Positions 1 through 8,280 are shown, numbered from the stretch's first letter. The stretch is 64,000 nucleotides of DNA from Streptomyces sp. NBC_01551 (GCF_026339935.1 NZ_JAPEPX010000001.1:4921001-4985000), one strand, 5' to 3'. A program made the numbers and translations. The notes: generated by a model not told the origin, from the sequence alone.

Positions 1-3
1 GGG

Positions 4-175
4 CGCACCGGGAGGTGCGTGACGTAGGTGTCCAGAGGTCGAGTTCGGCGAAACCACGTGGTGCTCTGCCAACTGAGCTACACCGGCTCGGAAGCCGGTG
101 ACGGGACTCGAACCCGCGACCGCCCCATTAAGAGTGGAAGTAGGTCTCGCCTTCGCACCTGGACGACTCCTACGT
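4..175 (-). repeat. Inverted-repeat arms flanking the permuted tRNA (leader/trailer helix)
   Basis: Sequence on either side of the split tRNA is complementary in nested order. 47-55 (ggcgaaacc) pairs with 143-151 (ggtctcgcc, one G-U). 30-35 (gtccag) pairs with 159-164 (ctggac). 22-28 (acgtagg) pairs with 169-175 (cctacgt). Additional short pairs (AGGT/ACCT, CGA/TCG) fill the gap between the first two blocks. In the transcript the leader and trailer would therefore form one long imperfect helix that holds the two open ends of the split anticodon stem together. Outside it, 4-19 forms a separate hairpin (cgcacc-ggga-ggtgcg), possibly a 3' end. Everything here is direct pairing; the role is inferred. 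Confidence 0.7.
60..137 (-). tRNA. tRNA-Lys (anticodon CUU), circularly permuted gene
   Basis: Read on the minus strand, the 3' half comes first (137 to 93) and the 5' half second (87 to 60). The 3' half has an anticodon loop CTCTTAA (134-128, anticodon CTT), the anticodon 3' strand TGGGG, a 5-nt variable loop, a T arm with loop TTCGAGT (112-106) and acceptor strand CACCGGC (100-94). The 5' half starts with GCCGGTG (87-81), which pairs perfectly with that acceptor strand. It continues with T8/A9, D stem GCTC/GAGC, a GG-containing D loop and A26, and ends in CC (61-60). Joining position 60 to 137 gives a perfect CCCCA/TGGGG anticodon stem. There is no encoded CCA and the discriminator would be U, both odd. 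No contiguous copy is present in the window. Alternatives are a tRNA-like structured RNA, or an att-type half-tRNA relic next to another fragment. The halves are seen directly; maturation is inferred. Confidence 0.75.
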
Positions 176-215
176 TAGGCGGCGGCCGCGGACCGCCGCG
201 AACGGTTTTTCCGGC

Positions 216-785
216 TCAGTCCCGCGCCGCCGCGTCCGCGCCCGACCGCAGCCGCTCGCGGGCCTCCATCAGGGCGAAGCCCAGCAGGTTCAGCCCGCGC
301 CAGCGCGCCGGGTCCAGGGCGCGCTCGTCGTCGGCGGCGAGGCCGATGCCCCAGATCCGGTCCATCGGGCTCGCCTCCACCAGCACCCGGTTCCCGGTGC
401 CCAGCAGGTACCCCCGCAGCGCCGGGTCGGAGCCGAACTTGTGGACGCTGCCCTCCACCACCAGGGCGAACCGCTCGCGCTCCCACATCGCGTCGTCGAA
501 GCCGCGCACCAGGCGCCCGGCCTGCTTCGCCGCCGCCGGGCTCGTCGCTTCCAGCGCGGCGCGCTCCGCCTCGGCGTCCCCGAACAGCCGGGCCTTGCCC
601 GCCATCATCCAGTGCTCCGCCGTCGCGTACCGGACGTCACCCACAGTGAAGGCGGACGGCCACCACTGGCTCAGACAGCTCGGCCCGAGCGACCCGTCGA
701 GCCGCGGCCGGTGCCCCCAGAACGGCAGGAACTTCACCCGCTCACCGCTGCTGACCTGCCTGATCAAGCCATCGATCATTTCCAT
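216..785 (-). CDS. NADAR-family protein (YbiA/RibX-like)
   Basis: A protein of about 189 aa with the motifs of the NADAR superfamily: an N-terminal FLPFWGH, then SQWWPSAF, a central YATAEHWMMAGKA helix, KFGSDPALRGYLL, and LVEASPMDRIWGIGL near the C-terminus. Members act on ADP-ribose-linked or ribose-linked substrates. YbiA-like proteins are linked to riboflavin intermediates, and some NADAR proteins remove ADP-ribose from guanine in nucleic acids. The substrate here cannot be read from sequence. I chose the ATG at 785 because conservation begins shortly after it; the frame stays open to 875, so the start is uncertain. The stop is followed by a short CCGG-A5-CCG hairpin and then a GC-rich stem (180-198). 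The gene lies just upstream of the permuted tRNA on the same strand, about 80 nt away, so co-transcription is possible. Confidence 0.75.
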   Translation of the reverse strand: MEMIDGLIRQVSSGERVKFLPFWGHRPRLDGSLGPSCLSQWWPSAFTVGDVRYATAEHWMMAGKARLFGDAEAERAALEATSPAAAKQAGRLVRGFDDAMWERERFALVVEGSVHKFGSDPALRGYLLGTGNRVLVEASPMDRIWGIGLAADDERALDPARWRGLNLLGFALMEARERLRSGADAAARD

Positions 786-933
786 GCACGCGAGTCTGGC
801 AGTCGCCACTGACACTTCGTACGGGATTTTCGTTGTGCCTCGACACATGGTCGACCGATTCCGTCGCGTAATCAAAAGGCAACAACGGAATCACTTGGCC
901 GAGGGTCCCACCTCTGTCAGGATCGGCACTCAA

Positions 934-951
934 TTCGAGCTGTAGCTCGAA
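934..951. promoter_or_regulatory. Perfect palindrome upstream of the polyamine operon (candidate operator)
   Basis: TTCGAGCT-GT-AGCTCGAA is a perfect 8-bp inverted repeat with a 2-bp centre. Overlapping it, the heptamer TGTAGCT occurs at 941-947 and 953-959, 12 bp apart. The site lies in the gap between the divergent NADAR gene and the aldehyde dehydrogenase, 29 bp before the latter's ATG. A dimeric repressor or activator of polyamine catabolism is a reasonable guess, but no regulator in the window can be assigned to it. Confidence 0.5.
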
Positions 952-979
952 CTGTAGCTACGGAGAGCGTGAGAGCGTG

Positions 980-2497
980 ATGGGTAACCGCTTCCAGGTT
1001 AAGGACCGCTTCGCAGACGGCGCGCAGTACATCGACGGACGACTCACGTCCGGCACCTCGGGCCGGTCACACACGGTCATCGACCCGGCGACCGGCGACG
1101 AGGTCCTCACCTACGAGCTCGCGAGCACGGCGGACGTGGACGAGGCCGTCGCCGCCGCCAAGCGGGCCTTCCCCGGCTGGTCCGGCGCCACCCCCGGGGA
1201 GCGCTCCGACGCGCTGCACCGGCTGGCCGCCGTGCTGGCCGAGCAGGCCGAGGACTTCGCGTACGCCGAGTCGCTCCAGTGCGGCAAGCCGATCAAGCTG
1301 TCCACGGAGTTCGACGTACCTGGGACGATCGACAACACCGCCTTCTTCGCGGGCGCCGCGCGCCACCTCCAGGGGCAGGCGGCCGCCGAGTACTCCGGCG
1401 ACCACACCTCCTACGTACGCCGCGAGGCGATCGGGGTCGTCGGCTCCATCGCGCCCTGGAACTATCCGCTCCAGATGGCCGCCTGGAAGATCCTCCCGGC
1501 CATCGCGGCGGGCAACACCATCGTCCTCAAGCCCGCCGAGCTCACCCCGCTGACCTCCCTGATGTTCGCGCAGGCGGCCAAGGACGCGGGTCTGCCCGAC
1601 GGCGTGATCAACATCGTCACCGGCGCCGGCCGGGAGGCGGGCGAGCACCTGGTCGGCCACCCGGACGTGGTCATGACCTCCTTCACCGGCTCCACGGCCG
1701 TCGGCAAGCGCGTCGCGGAGATCGCCACCGCCACCGTCAAGCGGCTCCACCTGGAGCTCGGCGGCAAGGCCCCCTTCCTGGTCTTCGACGACGCGGACCT
1801 GGAGGCCGCCGCACACGGCGCCGTCGCCGCCTCCCTCATCAACACCGGCCAGGACTGCACCGCGGCCACCCGCGCCTACGTCCAGCGCCCGCTGCACGAC
1901 GCCTTCGTCGCCCGGGTCGCCGAGCTGATGGAGACCGTCCGCCTCGGCGACCCCTTCGCCGCCACGACCGACCTCGGCCCGCTCGTCTCGCACGCCCAGC
2001 GCGACCGGGTCGCCGGCTTCGTCGAGCGCGCCCGGGCGTACGCCACCGTCGTCTGCGGCGGCGAGGTCCCCGGCGGCGAACTCGCCGAGGGCGCCTACTT
2101 CCGGCCCACCCTGATCGCCGGCGCCGCCCAGGACAGCGAGGTCGTCCAGTCCGAGATCTTCGGCCCGGTCCTGGTCGTCCTGCCCTTCGACACCGACGAC
2201 GAAGGCATCGCGCTGGCCAACGACACCCCGTACGGACTCGCCGCCTCCGCCTGGAGCCGCGACCTCTACCGGGCGAACCGCGCCACCCGCGAGATCAAAG
2301 CGGGCTGTGTCTGGATCAACGACCACATTCCGATCATCAGCGAGATGCCCCACGGCGGCTACAAGGCGAGCGGCTTCGGGAAGGACATGAGCGCCTACTC
2401 CTTCGAGGAGTACACGCAGGTCAAACACGTTATGTTCGATAACACCGCGGTCGCCGAGAAGGACTGGCACCGCACGATCTTCGGGGACCGCACCTAA
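980..2497 (+). CDS. Aldehyde dehydrogenase, gamma-aminobutyraldehyde/betaine aldehyde type (PuuC/PatD-like)
   Basis: A 505-aa NAD(P)+-dependent aldehyde dehydrogenase. It has the complete ALDH core: APWNYPLQMAAWK, the cofactor loop FTGSTAVGK, general base Glu259 in LELGGKAP, nucleophile Cys293 in GQDCTAATR, and EIFGPVL. The family includes gamma-aminobutyraldehyde and betaine aldehyde dehydrogenases. The next five genes encode polyamine uptake and amine oxidation, so the likely job is oxidising the aldehyde made from putrescine (or its gamma-glutamyl form) toward GABA. The ATG at 980 is taken rather than the overlapping GTG at 977; GGAGAG at 962-967 is a weak, distant ribosome site. It is the first gene of the operon and lies 72 bp before the binding-protein gene. 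The exact substrate is inferred. Confidence 0.9.
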   Translation: MGNRFQVKDRFADGAQYIDGRLTSGTSGRSHTVIDPATGDEVLTYELASTADVDEAVAAAKRAFPGWSGATPGERSDALHRLAAVLAEQAEDFAYAESLQCGKPIKLSTEFDVPGTIDNTAFFAGAARHLQGQAAAEYSGDHTSYVRREAIGVVGSIAPWNYPLQMAAWKILPAIAAGNTIVLKPAELTPLTSLMFAQAAKDAGLPDGVINIVTGAGREAGEHLVGHPDVVMTSFTGSTAVGKRVAEIATATVKRLHLELGGKAPFLVFDDADLEAAAHGAVAASLINTGQDCTAATRAYVQRPLHDAFVARVAELMETVRLGDPFAATTDLGPLVSHAQRDRVAGFVERARAYATVVCGGEVPGGELAEGAYFRPTLIAGAAQDSEVVQSEIFGPVLVVLPFDTDDEGIALANDTPYGLAASAWSRDLYRANRATREIKAGCVWINDHIPIISEMPHGGYKASGFGKDMSAYSFEEYTQVKHVMFDNTAVAEKDWHRTIFGDRT

Positions 2498-2569
2498 CGA
2501 GACGCGGCCTCCGCCGCGTGGCCACCCCGCCGCCCGACCAGCGGCACCCATCCCGAAAGGGCACAGCCC

Positions 2570-3820
2570 ATGGAGCAGTTCGAGCCCGACCGCCTCTCGG
2601 CGGCGCAACTCGCCGCGATGCGGCGCAGCCTCACCGACGGCCGCGGCGCCCTCACCCGCCGTTCGCTGTTGCGCGCCTCCGGAGTCGGAGCGCTCACCCT
2701 CGGCGGTCTGTCCTCCCTGACCGCCTGCGGGATCCCGCCCGCCAAACGGGAGGGCGGCGCGGCTGCGGCCTCCGACGACCGCTCGGCCCAGGAGAAGGAG
2801 ATCAACTTCTCCAACTGGACCGAGTACATGGACACCAGCGACGACGAGAAGTCCCGTCCGACGCTGGAGGAGTTCACCAAGCGCACCGGGATCAAGGTCA
2901 AGTACACCGAGGACATCAACGACAACGTCGAGTTCTTCGGCAAGATCCGCCCGCAGCTCGCGGCGGGCCAGGACACCGGCCGCGACCTCATCGTGGTCAC
3001 CGACTGGCTCGCCGCCCGCATCATCCGGCTCGGCTGGGCGCAGAGGCTGGACCCCTCCCACCTCCCGCACGCCTACGCCAACCTGATCCCGCAGTTCCGC
3101 AGCCCCGACTGGGACCCGGGCCGCGCCTACAGCTACCCCTGGACCGGCATCGACACCGTCATCGCCTACAACTCCAAGGCCACCGACGGCAAGAAGGTCG
3201 ACTCCGTCACGCAGCTGCTCGACGACCCCTCCCTCAAGGGCCGGGTCGGCTTCCTCACCGAGATGCGCGACACCGTCGGCATGACCCTGCTCGACCAGGG
3301 CAAGGACCCGGCGACCTTCACCACCGCCGACTACGACGAGGCCATCGGCCGGCTCCAGAAGGGCGTGGACAAGAAGCAGATCCGCCGCTTCACGGGCAAC
3401 GACTACACCTCGGACCTCGACAAGGGCGACCTGGCGGCCTGCCTGGCCTGGGCCGGCGACGTCATCCAGCTCCAGGCCGGAAACCCTGACATCAAGTACG
3501 CCATCCCGGCCCCCGGCTACATCAGCTCCAGCGACAACCTGCTGGTGCCCGCGCACGCCCGGCACAAGGCCAACGCCGAGAAGCTCATCGACTACTACTA
3601 CGAGCTCCCGGTCGCCGCCCAGCTGGCCGCCTACATCAGCTACGTCTGCCCCGTCGAGGGCGTCAAGGACGAGCTGGCCAAGATCGATCCCGAGCTCGCG
3701 GACAACCCCCTGATCGTGCCGGACAAGGCCATGGCGGCCAAGGCCCACGCGTTCCGCTCCCTCACCCCCGAGGAAGAGACCGCGTACGAAGAGAAGTTCG
3801 CCAAGCTCATCGGAGCCTGA
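2570..3820 (+). CDS. potD: Spermidine/putrescine ABC transporter substrate-binding lipoprotein
   Basis: A 416-aa periplasmic-binding-type protein of the PotD/PotF class. The N-terminus carries a twin-arginine signal (RRSLLRASG, Arg30-Arg31), a hydrophobic stretch and a lipobox LTAC, so lipidation at Cys53 and a place on the outer face of the membrane are expected. Conserved PotD features follow: INFSNWTEYMD at the start of the mature part, DLIVVTDWLAARII, and PWTGIDTVIAYN. It captures polyamines and hands them to the two permeases encoded downstream. Tat export of a solute-binding lipoprotein is common in Streptomyces. Substrate choice between putrescine, spermidine and other amines is inferred from neighbours. 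Confidence 0.9.
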   Translation: MEQFEPDRLSAAQLAAMRRSLTDGRGALTRRSLLRASGVGALTLGGLSSLTACGIPPAKREGGAAAASDDRSAQEKEINFSNWTEYMDTSDDEKSRPTLEEFTKRTGIKVKYTEDINDNVEFFGKIRPQLAAGQDTGRDLIVVTDWLAARIIRLGWAQRLDPSHLPHAYANLIPQFRSPDWDPGRAYSYPWTGIDTVIAYNSKATDGKKVDSVTQLLDDPSLKGRVGFLTEMRDTVGMTLLDQGKDPATFTTADYDEAIGRLQKGVDKKQIRRFTGNDYTSDLDKGDLAACLAWAGDVIQLQAGNPDIKYAIPAPGYISSSDNLLVPAHARHKANAEKLIDYYYELPVAAQLAAYISYVCPVEGVKDELAKIDPELADNPLIVPDKAMAAKAHAFRSLTPEEETAYEEKFAKLIGA

Positions 3821-3887
3821 CGGGCCCACGCACGGCACCCGCGCTCCCGCACCCTTCCGACGACACCACCACCGAAGGCCGCGACCC

Positions 3888-5057
3888 ATGACTGACAAGA
3901 CCGCGGGCGGCGACGTCCGCCTCGCCGGGATCAGCAAGCACTACGGCTCGTTCACCGCCGTGCACCCGCTCGATCTCACCATCCCCCAGGGCTCCTTCTT
4001 CGCCCTGCTCGGCGCCTCCGGCTGCGGGAAGACCACCACCCTGCGCATGATCGCCGGCCTGGAGGAGCCCTCCACCGGCACGGTCAGCCTCGGCGACCGC
4101 GAGGTCACCCAGCTGCCGCCGTACAAGCGGCCCGTCAACACGGTCTTCCAGAGCTACGCGCTCTTCCCGCACCTGAACATCTACGAGAACGTCGCCTTCG
4201 GGCTGCGCCGCCGCGGCATCAAGTCCGTCAAGAAGCAGGTCGAGGACATGCTGGAGCTGGTCGAACTCGGCCAGTTCGCCCACCGCAAGCCGCACCAGCT
4301 CTCCGGCGGCCAGCAGCAGCGCGTGGCCGTCGCCCGCGCGCTCATCAACCACCCCCAGGTGCTGCTCCTCGACGAGCCCCTCGGCGCCCTCGACCTCAAG
4401 CTGCGCCGCCAGATGCAGCTGGAGCTCAAGCGCATCCAGACCGAGGTCGGCATCACCTTCGTGCACGTCACGCACGACCAGGAGGAGGCCATGACCATGG
4501 CCGACACGGTCGCCGTGATGAACGGCGGGCGCGTCGAGCAGCTCGGTGCCCCCGCCGAGCTCTACGAGAACCCCAAGACCACCTTCGTCGCCAACTTCCT
4601 CGGCACCTCGAACCTCATCGAGGCCGAGGTCCTGGAGGCCGGCGCCGCCGACGTCGTCGTCTCCAGCGCGGGCACCACGCTCCGGCTGCCCGCGGCGCGA
4701 TGTTCGACCACCCCCCGCGCCGGCGGAAAGCTGCTCGTCGGGGTGCGCCCGGAGAAGATCTCCCTGGTCCACGCGGACGAGGAGGACACCGTCGCGGCCG
4801 GCCGCAACAAGGTCCGCGGCACGATAGCCGCCTCCTCCTTCATCGGCGTCTCCACCCAGTACGTCATCGACAGCCCGGTCTGCCCCGAGCTGGAGGTGTA
4901 CGTCCAGAACATCGAGCGGGACGCCCGCCTCGCCCCCGGCGCCGAGGTGGTCCTGCACTGGAACCCGGAGCACACCTTCGGCCTCGACGCCGCTCAGTCC
5001 ATGCTTGCAGGGACGATGGGCGACGCGGGCATCGAGACGGTCGAGGAGGGCTCATGA
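3888..5057 (+). CDS. potA: Polyamine ABC transporter ATP-binding protein
   Basis: A 389-aa ABC ATPase. Walker [10 protein letters not shown] is at residues 42-50, the Q-loop follows [13 protein letters not shown], the signature is LSGGQQQR, Walker B is [11 protein letters not shown] and the switch His is in [11 protein letters not shown]-terminal TOBE-type domain starts at about residue 240, as in PotA, and probably senses load or regulates transport. It energises the PotB/PotC permease pair in the cytoplasm. Its stop codon overlaps the permease start by ATGA, so the two are translationally coupled. It lies 67 bp after the binding-protein gene, which is consistent with one transcript. Confidence 0.93.
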   Translation: MTDKTAGGDVRLAGISKHYGSFTAVHPLDLTIPQGSFFALLGASGCGKTTTLRMIAGLEEPSTGTVSLGDREVTQLPPYKRPVNTVFQSYALFPHLNIYENVAFGLRRRGIKSVKKQVEDMLELVELGQFAHRKPHQLSGGQQQRVAVARALINHPQVLLLDEPLGALDLKLRRQMQLELKRIQTEVGITFVHVTHDQEEAMTMADTVAVMNGGRVEQLGAPAELYENPKTTFVANFLGTSNLIEAEVLEAGAADVVVSSAGTTLRLPAARCSTTPRAGGKLLVGVRPEKISLVHADEEDTVAAGRNKVRGTIAASSFIGVSTQYVIDSPVCPELEVYVQNIERDARLAPGAEVVLHWNPEHTFGLDAAQSMLAGTMGDAGIETVEEGS

Positions 5058-5983
5058 CCGCCACCGCCGCGCCGCCGCGGGCCGAGGCACCCGCCGAACC
5101 CCCGGTCCACAAGGCGTCCGCGCGCAAGCGACTGGTCCCGTACTGGCTGCTGCTCCCCGGCATCCTGTGGCTGCTGGTGTTCTTCGTACTGCCGATGATC
5201 TACCAGGCCTCCACCTCGGTGCAGACCGGCTCCCTCGAAGAGGGCTTCGAGGTCACCTGGCACTTCCAGACGTACTGGGACGCCCTCACCGAGTACTACC
5301 CGCAGTTCCTGCGCTCGCTGCTGTACGCCGGCACCGCGACCGCGCTGTGCCTGCTGCTCGGGTACCCGCTGGCCTACCTGATCGCCTTCAAGGCGGGCCG
5401 CTGGAGAAACCTTTTGCTGGTGCTGGTCATCGCGCCGTTCTTCACCAGCTTCCTGATCCGCACGCTGGCCTGGAAGACGATCCTGGCCGACGGCGGCCCG
5501 GTGGTGGAGGTCCTCAACACCCTGCACGTCCTCGACGTCACCAGCTGGCTCGGGATGACCGAGGGGGAGCGGGTGCTCGCCACGCCGCTCGCCGTCGTCT
5601 GCGGTCTGACGTACAACTTCCTGCCCTTCATGATCCTGCCGCTCTACACCTCCCTGGAGCGGATCGACACCCGCCTCCACGAGGCCGCCGGGGACCTGTA
5701 CGCCCGCCCCTCCACGACCTTCCGGAAGGTGACCTTCCCGCTGTCGATGCCGGGCGTGGTCTCCGGAACCCTGCTGACCTTCATCCCCGCGAGCGGCGAC
5801 TACGTCAACGCGGAGCTGCTCGGCTCCACGGACACCCGGATGATCGGCAACGTCATCCAGTCGCAGTACCTGCGGATCCTCGACTACCCGACGGCGGCCG
5901 CGCTGTCCTTCATCCTCATGGCCATCGTGCTGATCATGGTCACCGTCTACATCCGCCGAGCGGGAACGGAGGACCTGGTCTGA
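5054..5983 (+). CDS. potB: Polyamine ABC transporter permease (PotB-like)
   Basis: A 309-aa inner-membrane permease. After a charged, Ala/Pro-rich cytoplasmic N-terminus (about 40 aa) come roughly six membrane segments, starting with LLLPGILWLLVFFVLPMI. The EAA loop that docks on the ATPase is EAAGDLYARP, followed by TLLTFIPASGDYVNAELL, typical of PotB/PotH. The start is the ATG in ATGA overlapping the ATPase stop; the reading frame is open further upstream but that part is antisense-like in composition. Its own stop (TGA) overlaps the next ATG by one base. Confidence 0.92.
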   Translation: MTATAAPPRAEAPAEPPVHKASARKRLVPYWLLLPGILWLLVFFVLPMIYQASTSVQTGSLEEGFEVTWHFQTYWDALTEYYPQFLRSLLYAGTATALCLLLGYPLAYLIAFKAGRWRNLLLVLVIAPFFTSFLIRTLAWKTILADGGPVVEVLNTLHVLDVTSWLGMTEGERVLATPLAVVCGLTYNFLPFMILPLYTSLERIDTRLHEAAGDLYARPSTTFRKVTFPLSMPGVVSGTLLTFIPASGDYVNAELLGSTDTRMIGNVIQSQYLRILDYPTAAALSFILMAIVLIMVTVYIRRAGTEDLV

Positions 5984-6777
5984 TGCGTTGGCTCCGCCGC
6001 AATCTCGTCGTCATCTTCGGCCTCGGCACGCTCGCCTACATGATCCTGCCGAACGTCGTCGTCACGGTCTTCTCCTTCAACAACCCCACCGGGCGCTTCA
6101 ACTACGCCTGGCAGGAGTTCTCGCTCGACGCCTGGAAGGACCCCTGCGGGGTCGCCGACATGTGCGGCTCCCTGTCCCTGTCGCTCCAGATCGCCCTGTG
6201 GGCGACCGTCGTCGCCACCGCCCTCGGCACGGCGATCGCGTTCGCGCTCGTCCGCTACCGGTTCCGGGCGCGCGGTGCGGTCAACTCGCTGATCTTCCTG
6301 CCCATGGCCATGCCCGAGATCGTGATGGCGGCCTCGCTGCTCGCGCTCTTCCTCAACATGGGCATCCAGCTGGGCTTCTGGACGATCCTGATCGCCCACA
6401 TCATGTTCTGCCTCAGCTTCGTCGTCGCCGCCGTCAAGGCGCGCGTCCTGTCGATGGACCCGCGCCTGGAAGAGGCCGCCCGCGACCTCTACGCGGGACC
6501 GGTGCAGACCTTCGTACGGGTCACCCTGCCGATCGCCGCGCCCGGTATCGCGGCCGGAGCGCTGCTCTCCTTCGCGCTCTCGTTCGACGACTTCATCATC
6601 ACCAACTTCAACTCGGGCAACACCGTCACCTTCCCCATGTTCGTGTGGGGATCGGCCCAGCGCGGTACGCCTGTACAGATCAACGTCATCGGCACGGCGA
6701 TGTTCGTCATCGCGGTGCTGGTGGTCCTCGCCGGCCAGATGGTCGGCAACCGCCGCAAGAAGACTCAGCACCAGTAA
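5983..6777 (+). CDS. potC: Polyamine ABC transporter permease (PotC-like)
   Basis: A 264-aa permease with about six membrane segments and an EAA loop EAARDLYAG, followed by LSFALSFDDFIITNFNSG, a hallmark of PotC/PotI. It pairs with the upstream PotB-like subunit to form the channel. The start ATG overlaps the preceding TGA (TGATG), and GGAGG at 5969-5973 sits 9 nt upstream, so translation is coupled. The C-terminus ends in a basic tail. It is followed after 32 bp by the amine oxidase. Confidence 0.92.
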   Translation: MRWLRRNLVVIFGLGTLAYMILPNVVVTVFSFNNPTGRFNYAWQEFSLDAWKDPCGVADMCGSLSLSLQIALWATVVATALGTAIAFALVRYRFRARGAVNSLIFLPMAMPEIVMAASLLALFLNMGIQLGFWTILIAHIMFCLSFVVAAVKARVLSMDPRLEEAARDLYAGPVQTFVRVTLPIAAPGIAAGALLSFALSFDDFIITNFNSGNTVTFPMFVWGSAQRGTPVQINVIGTAMFVIAVLVVLAGQMVGNRRKKTQHQ

Positions 6778-6809
6778 CGCCCAAGTAACTCTGTGGGGAG
6801 TTGGAAGAC

Positions 6810-8228
6810 ATGGCCCCAGTCGCCATGCGAAGTGTTGCTCAATCCCTTTCCGAAGCACTGCCGGTCTCGTACTGGCTGGACGACCCCGGCAAGCCCGCCG
6901 CCGAGCCGGCGCTGACCTCCGACGAGGCCTGCGACCTGCTCGTCATCGGCGGCGGGTACAGCGGACTGTGGACCGCGCTGATCGCCAAGGAGCGCGATCC
7001 CGCCCGGGACGTCGTCCTGATCGAGTCGAAGGAGGCGGGCTGGGCCGCCTCCGGACGCAACGGCGGATTCTGCGCCGCCTCCCTCACGCACGGCCTCGCC
7101 AACGGCATGGCCCGCTGGCCCGGCGAGCTCGCCAGGCTGGAGGAGCTCGGCGCCCGCAACCTCGACGAGATCGAGGCGGCGATCGCCCGCTACGGCATCG
7201 ACTGCGACTTCGAGCGCACCGGCGAGATCGACGTCGCCACCGAGCCCCACCAGGTCGAGGAGCTGCGCGAGCTGTACGAGGAGGCCGAGAAGCTCGGCCT
7301 CGCGGGCGGCTCGCGCTGGCTGGAGCGCGACGAACTGCGCGCCGAGATCGACTCGCCGACCTTCCTCGCGGGCCTGTGGGACACCGACGGCGTCGCCATG
7401 CTCAATCCCGCCAAGCTCGCCTGGGGCCTGAAGCGGGCCTGCCTCTCGCTGGGCGTGCGGATCTACGAGAACACCCGCGGGCTGTCCCTGACCTCCTCGG
7501 GCGCAGGCATGGCCGTCCGCACCCCGTACGGGCGGATCTTCGCCCGCAGGGTGGCGCTGGGGACGAACATCTTCCCCTCCCTGGTCAAGCGGATCCGGCC
7601 GTTCACGGTCCCGGTCTACGACTACGCGCTGATGACCGAGCCGCTGACCGCCGAACAGCTGGGGGCCATCGGCTGGCAGAACCGCCAGGGCCTCGGCGAC
7701 AGCGCCAACCAGTTCCACTACTTCCGGATCACCCCGGAGAACCGCATCCTGTGGGGCGGCTACGACGCCATCTACCCCTACCGCGGCAAGCTGGACTCCG
7801 AGTACGACCACCGCCCCGAGACGTACCTGAAGCTCGCGCAGCACTTCTTCACCGCGTTCCCGCAGCTGGAGGGCATCAAGTTCAGCCACGCCTGGGGCGG
7901 CGCCATCGACACCTGCTCGCGCTTCTCCGCGTTCTTCGGCACCGCGCACGGCGGCAAGGTCGCCTACGCGGCCGGCTACACCGGGCTCGGGGTCGGGGCC
8001 ACCCGCTTCGGGGCCGACGTGATGCTGGACCTGCTGGACGGGGCCCGCACCGAGCGCACCGAGCTGGAGATGGTCAAGTCCCGGCCGATGCCGTTCCCGC
8101 CGGAGCCGTTCGCCTGGACGGGGATCACGCTGACCAAGTGGTCGCTGGCCCGGGCCGACGCCCGCGGCGGCCGCCGGAACCTGTGGCTGAAGGCCCTGGA
8201 CAAGCTCGGCCTGGGCTTCGACAGCTGA
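6810..8228 (+). CDS. FAD-dependent amine oxidase (PuuB/DadA-type)
   Basis: A 472-aa flavoprotein of the DAO/glycine-oxidase superfamily. The Rossmann dinucleotide-binding motif VIGGGYSGLWTAL is at about residues 45-57, with a second FAD contact ESKEAGWAASGRNGGF and the C-terminal AAGYTGLGVG loop. The GRNGG segment and overall length match gamma-glutamylputrescine oxidase PuuB and relatives, which oxidise an amine to an aldehyde plus ammonia and hydrogen peroxide. The aldehyde would be the substrate of the operon's first gene. GGGGAG at 6795-6800 supports the ATG at 6810; an in-frame TTG lies at 6801. Last gene of the operon. No gamma-glutamyl-polyamine synthetase is present in this window. 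Confidence 0.85.
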   Translation: MAPVAMRSVAQSLSEALPVSYWLDDPGKPAAEPALTSDEACDLLVIGGGYSGLWTALIAKERDPARDVVLIESKEAGWAASGRNGGFCAASLTHGLANGMARWPGELARLEELGARNLDEIEAAIARYGIDCDFERTGEIDVATEPHQVEELRELYEEAEKLGLAGGSRWLERDELRAEIDSPTFLAGLWDTDGVAMLNPAKLAWGLKRACLSLGVRIYENTRGLSLTSSGAGMAVRTPYGRIFARRVALGTNIFPSLVKRIRPFTVPVYDYALMTEPLTAEQLGAIGWQNRQGLGDSANQFHYFRITPENRILWGGYDAIYPYRGKLDSEYDHRPETYLKLAQHFFTAFPQLEGIKFSHAWGGAIDTCSRFSAFFGTAHGGKVAYAAGYTGLGVGATRFGADVMLDLLDGARTERTELEMVKSRPMPFPPEPFAWTGITLTKWSLARADARGGRRNLWLKALDKLGLGFDS

Positions 8229-8280
8229 CCCCGGCCGCCGCGTACGCCCCCGGCGCACTCCGCCGGTCCCTCCCGTGAGC

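Noticed and set aside
93..137. attachment-site remnant (half tRNA left by an integrated element)
   Set aside because: A 3' half from the anticodon is typical of att sites, but the complementary 5' half follows within 6 nt, the flanks pair with each other, and no integrase or mobile genes are nearby. Kept as an alternative in the tRNA entry.
138..260. Group II intron domain V next to the split tRNA
   Set aside because: GAGCCGG near 209-218 suggests a domain V start, but the stem is too short, lacks the conserved bulge and lies at the end of the NADAR gene.
1067..3937. Very long open frame on the minus strand opposite the dehydrogenase and binding-protein genes
   Set aside because: It is an antisense shadow of high-GC coding sequence: composition is Gly/Val/Arg/Asp-rich, there are no domains, and the plus-strand genes are unmistakable.
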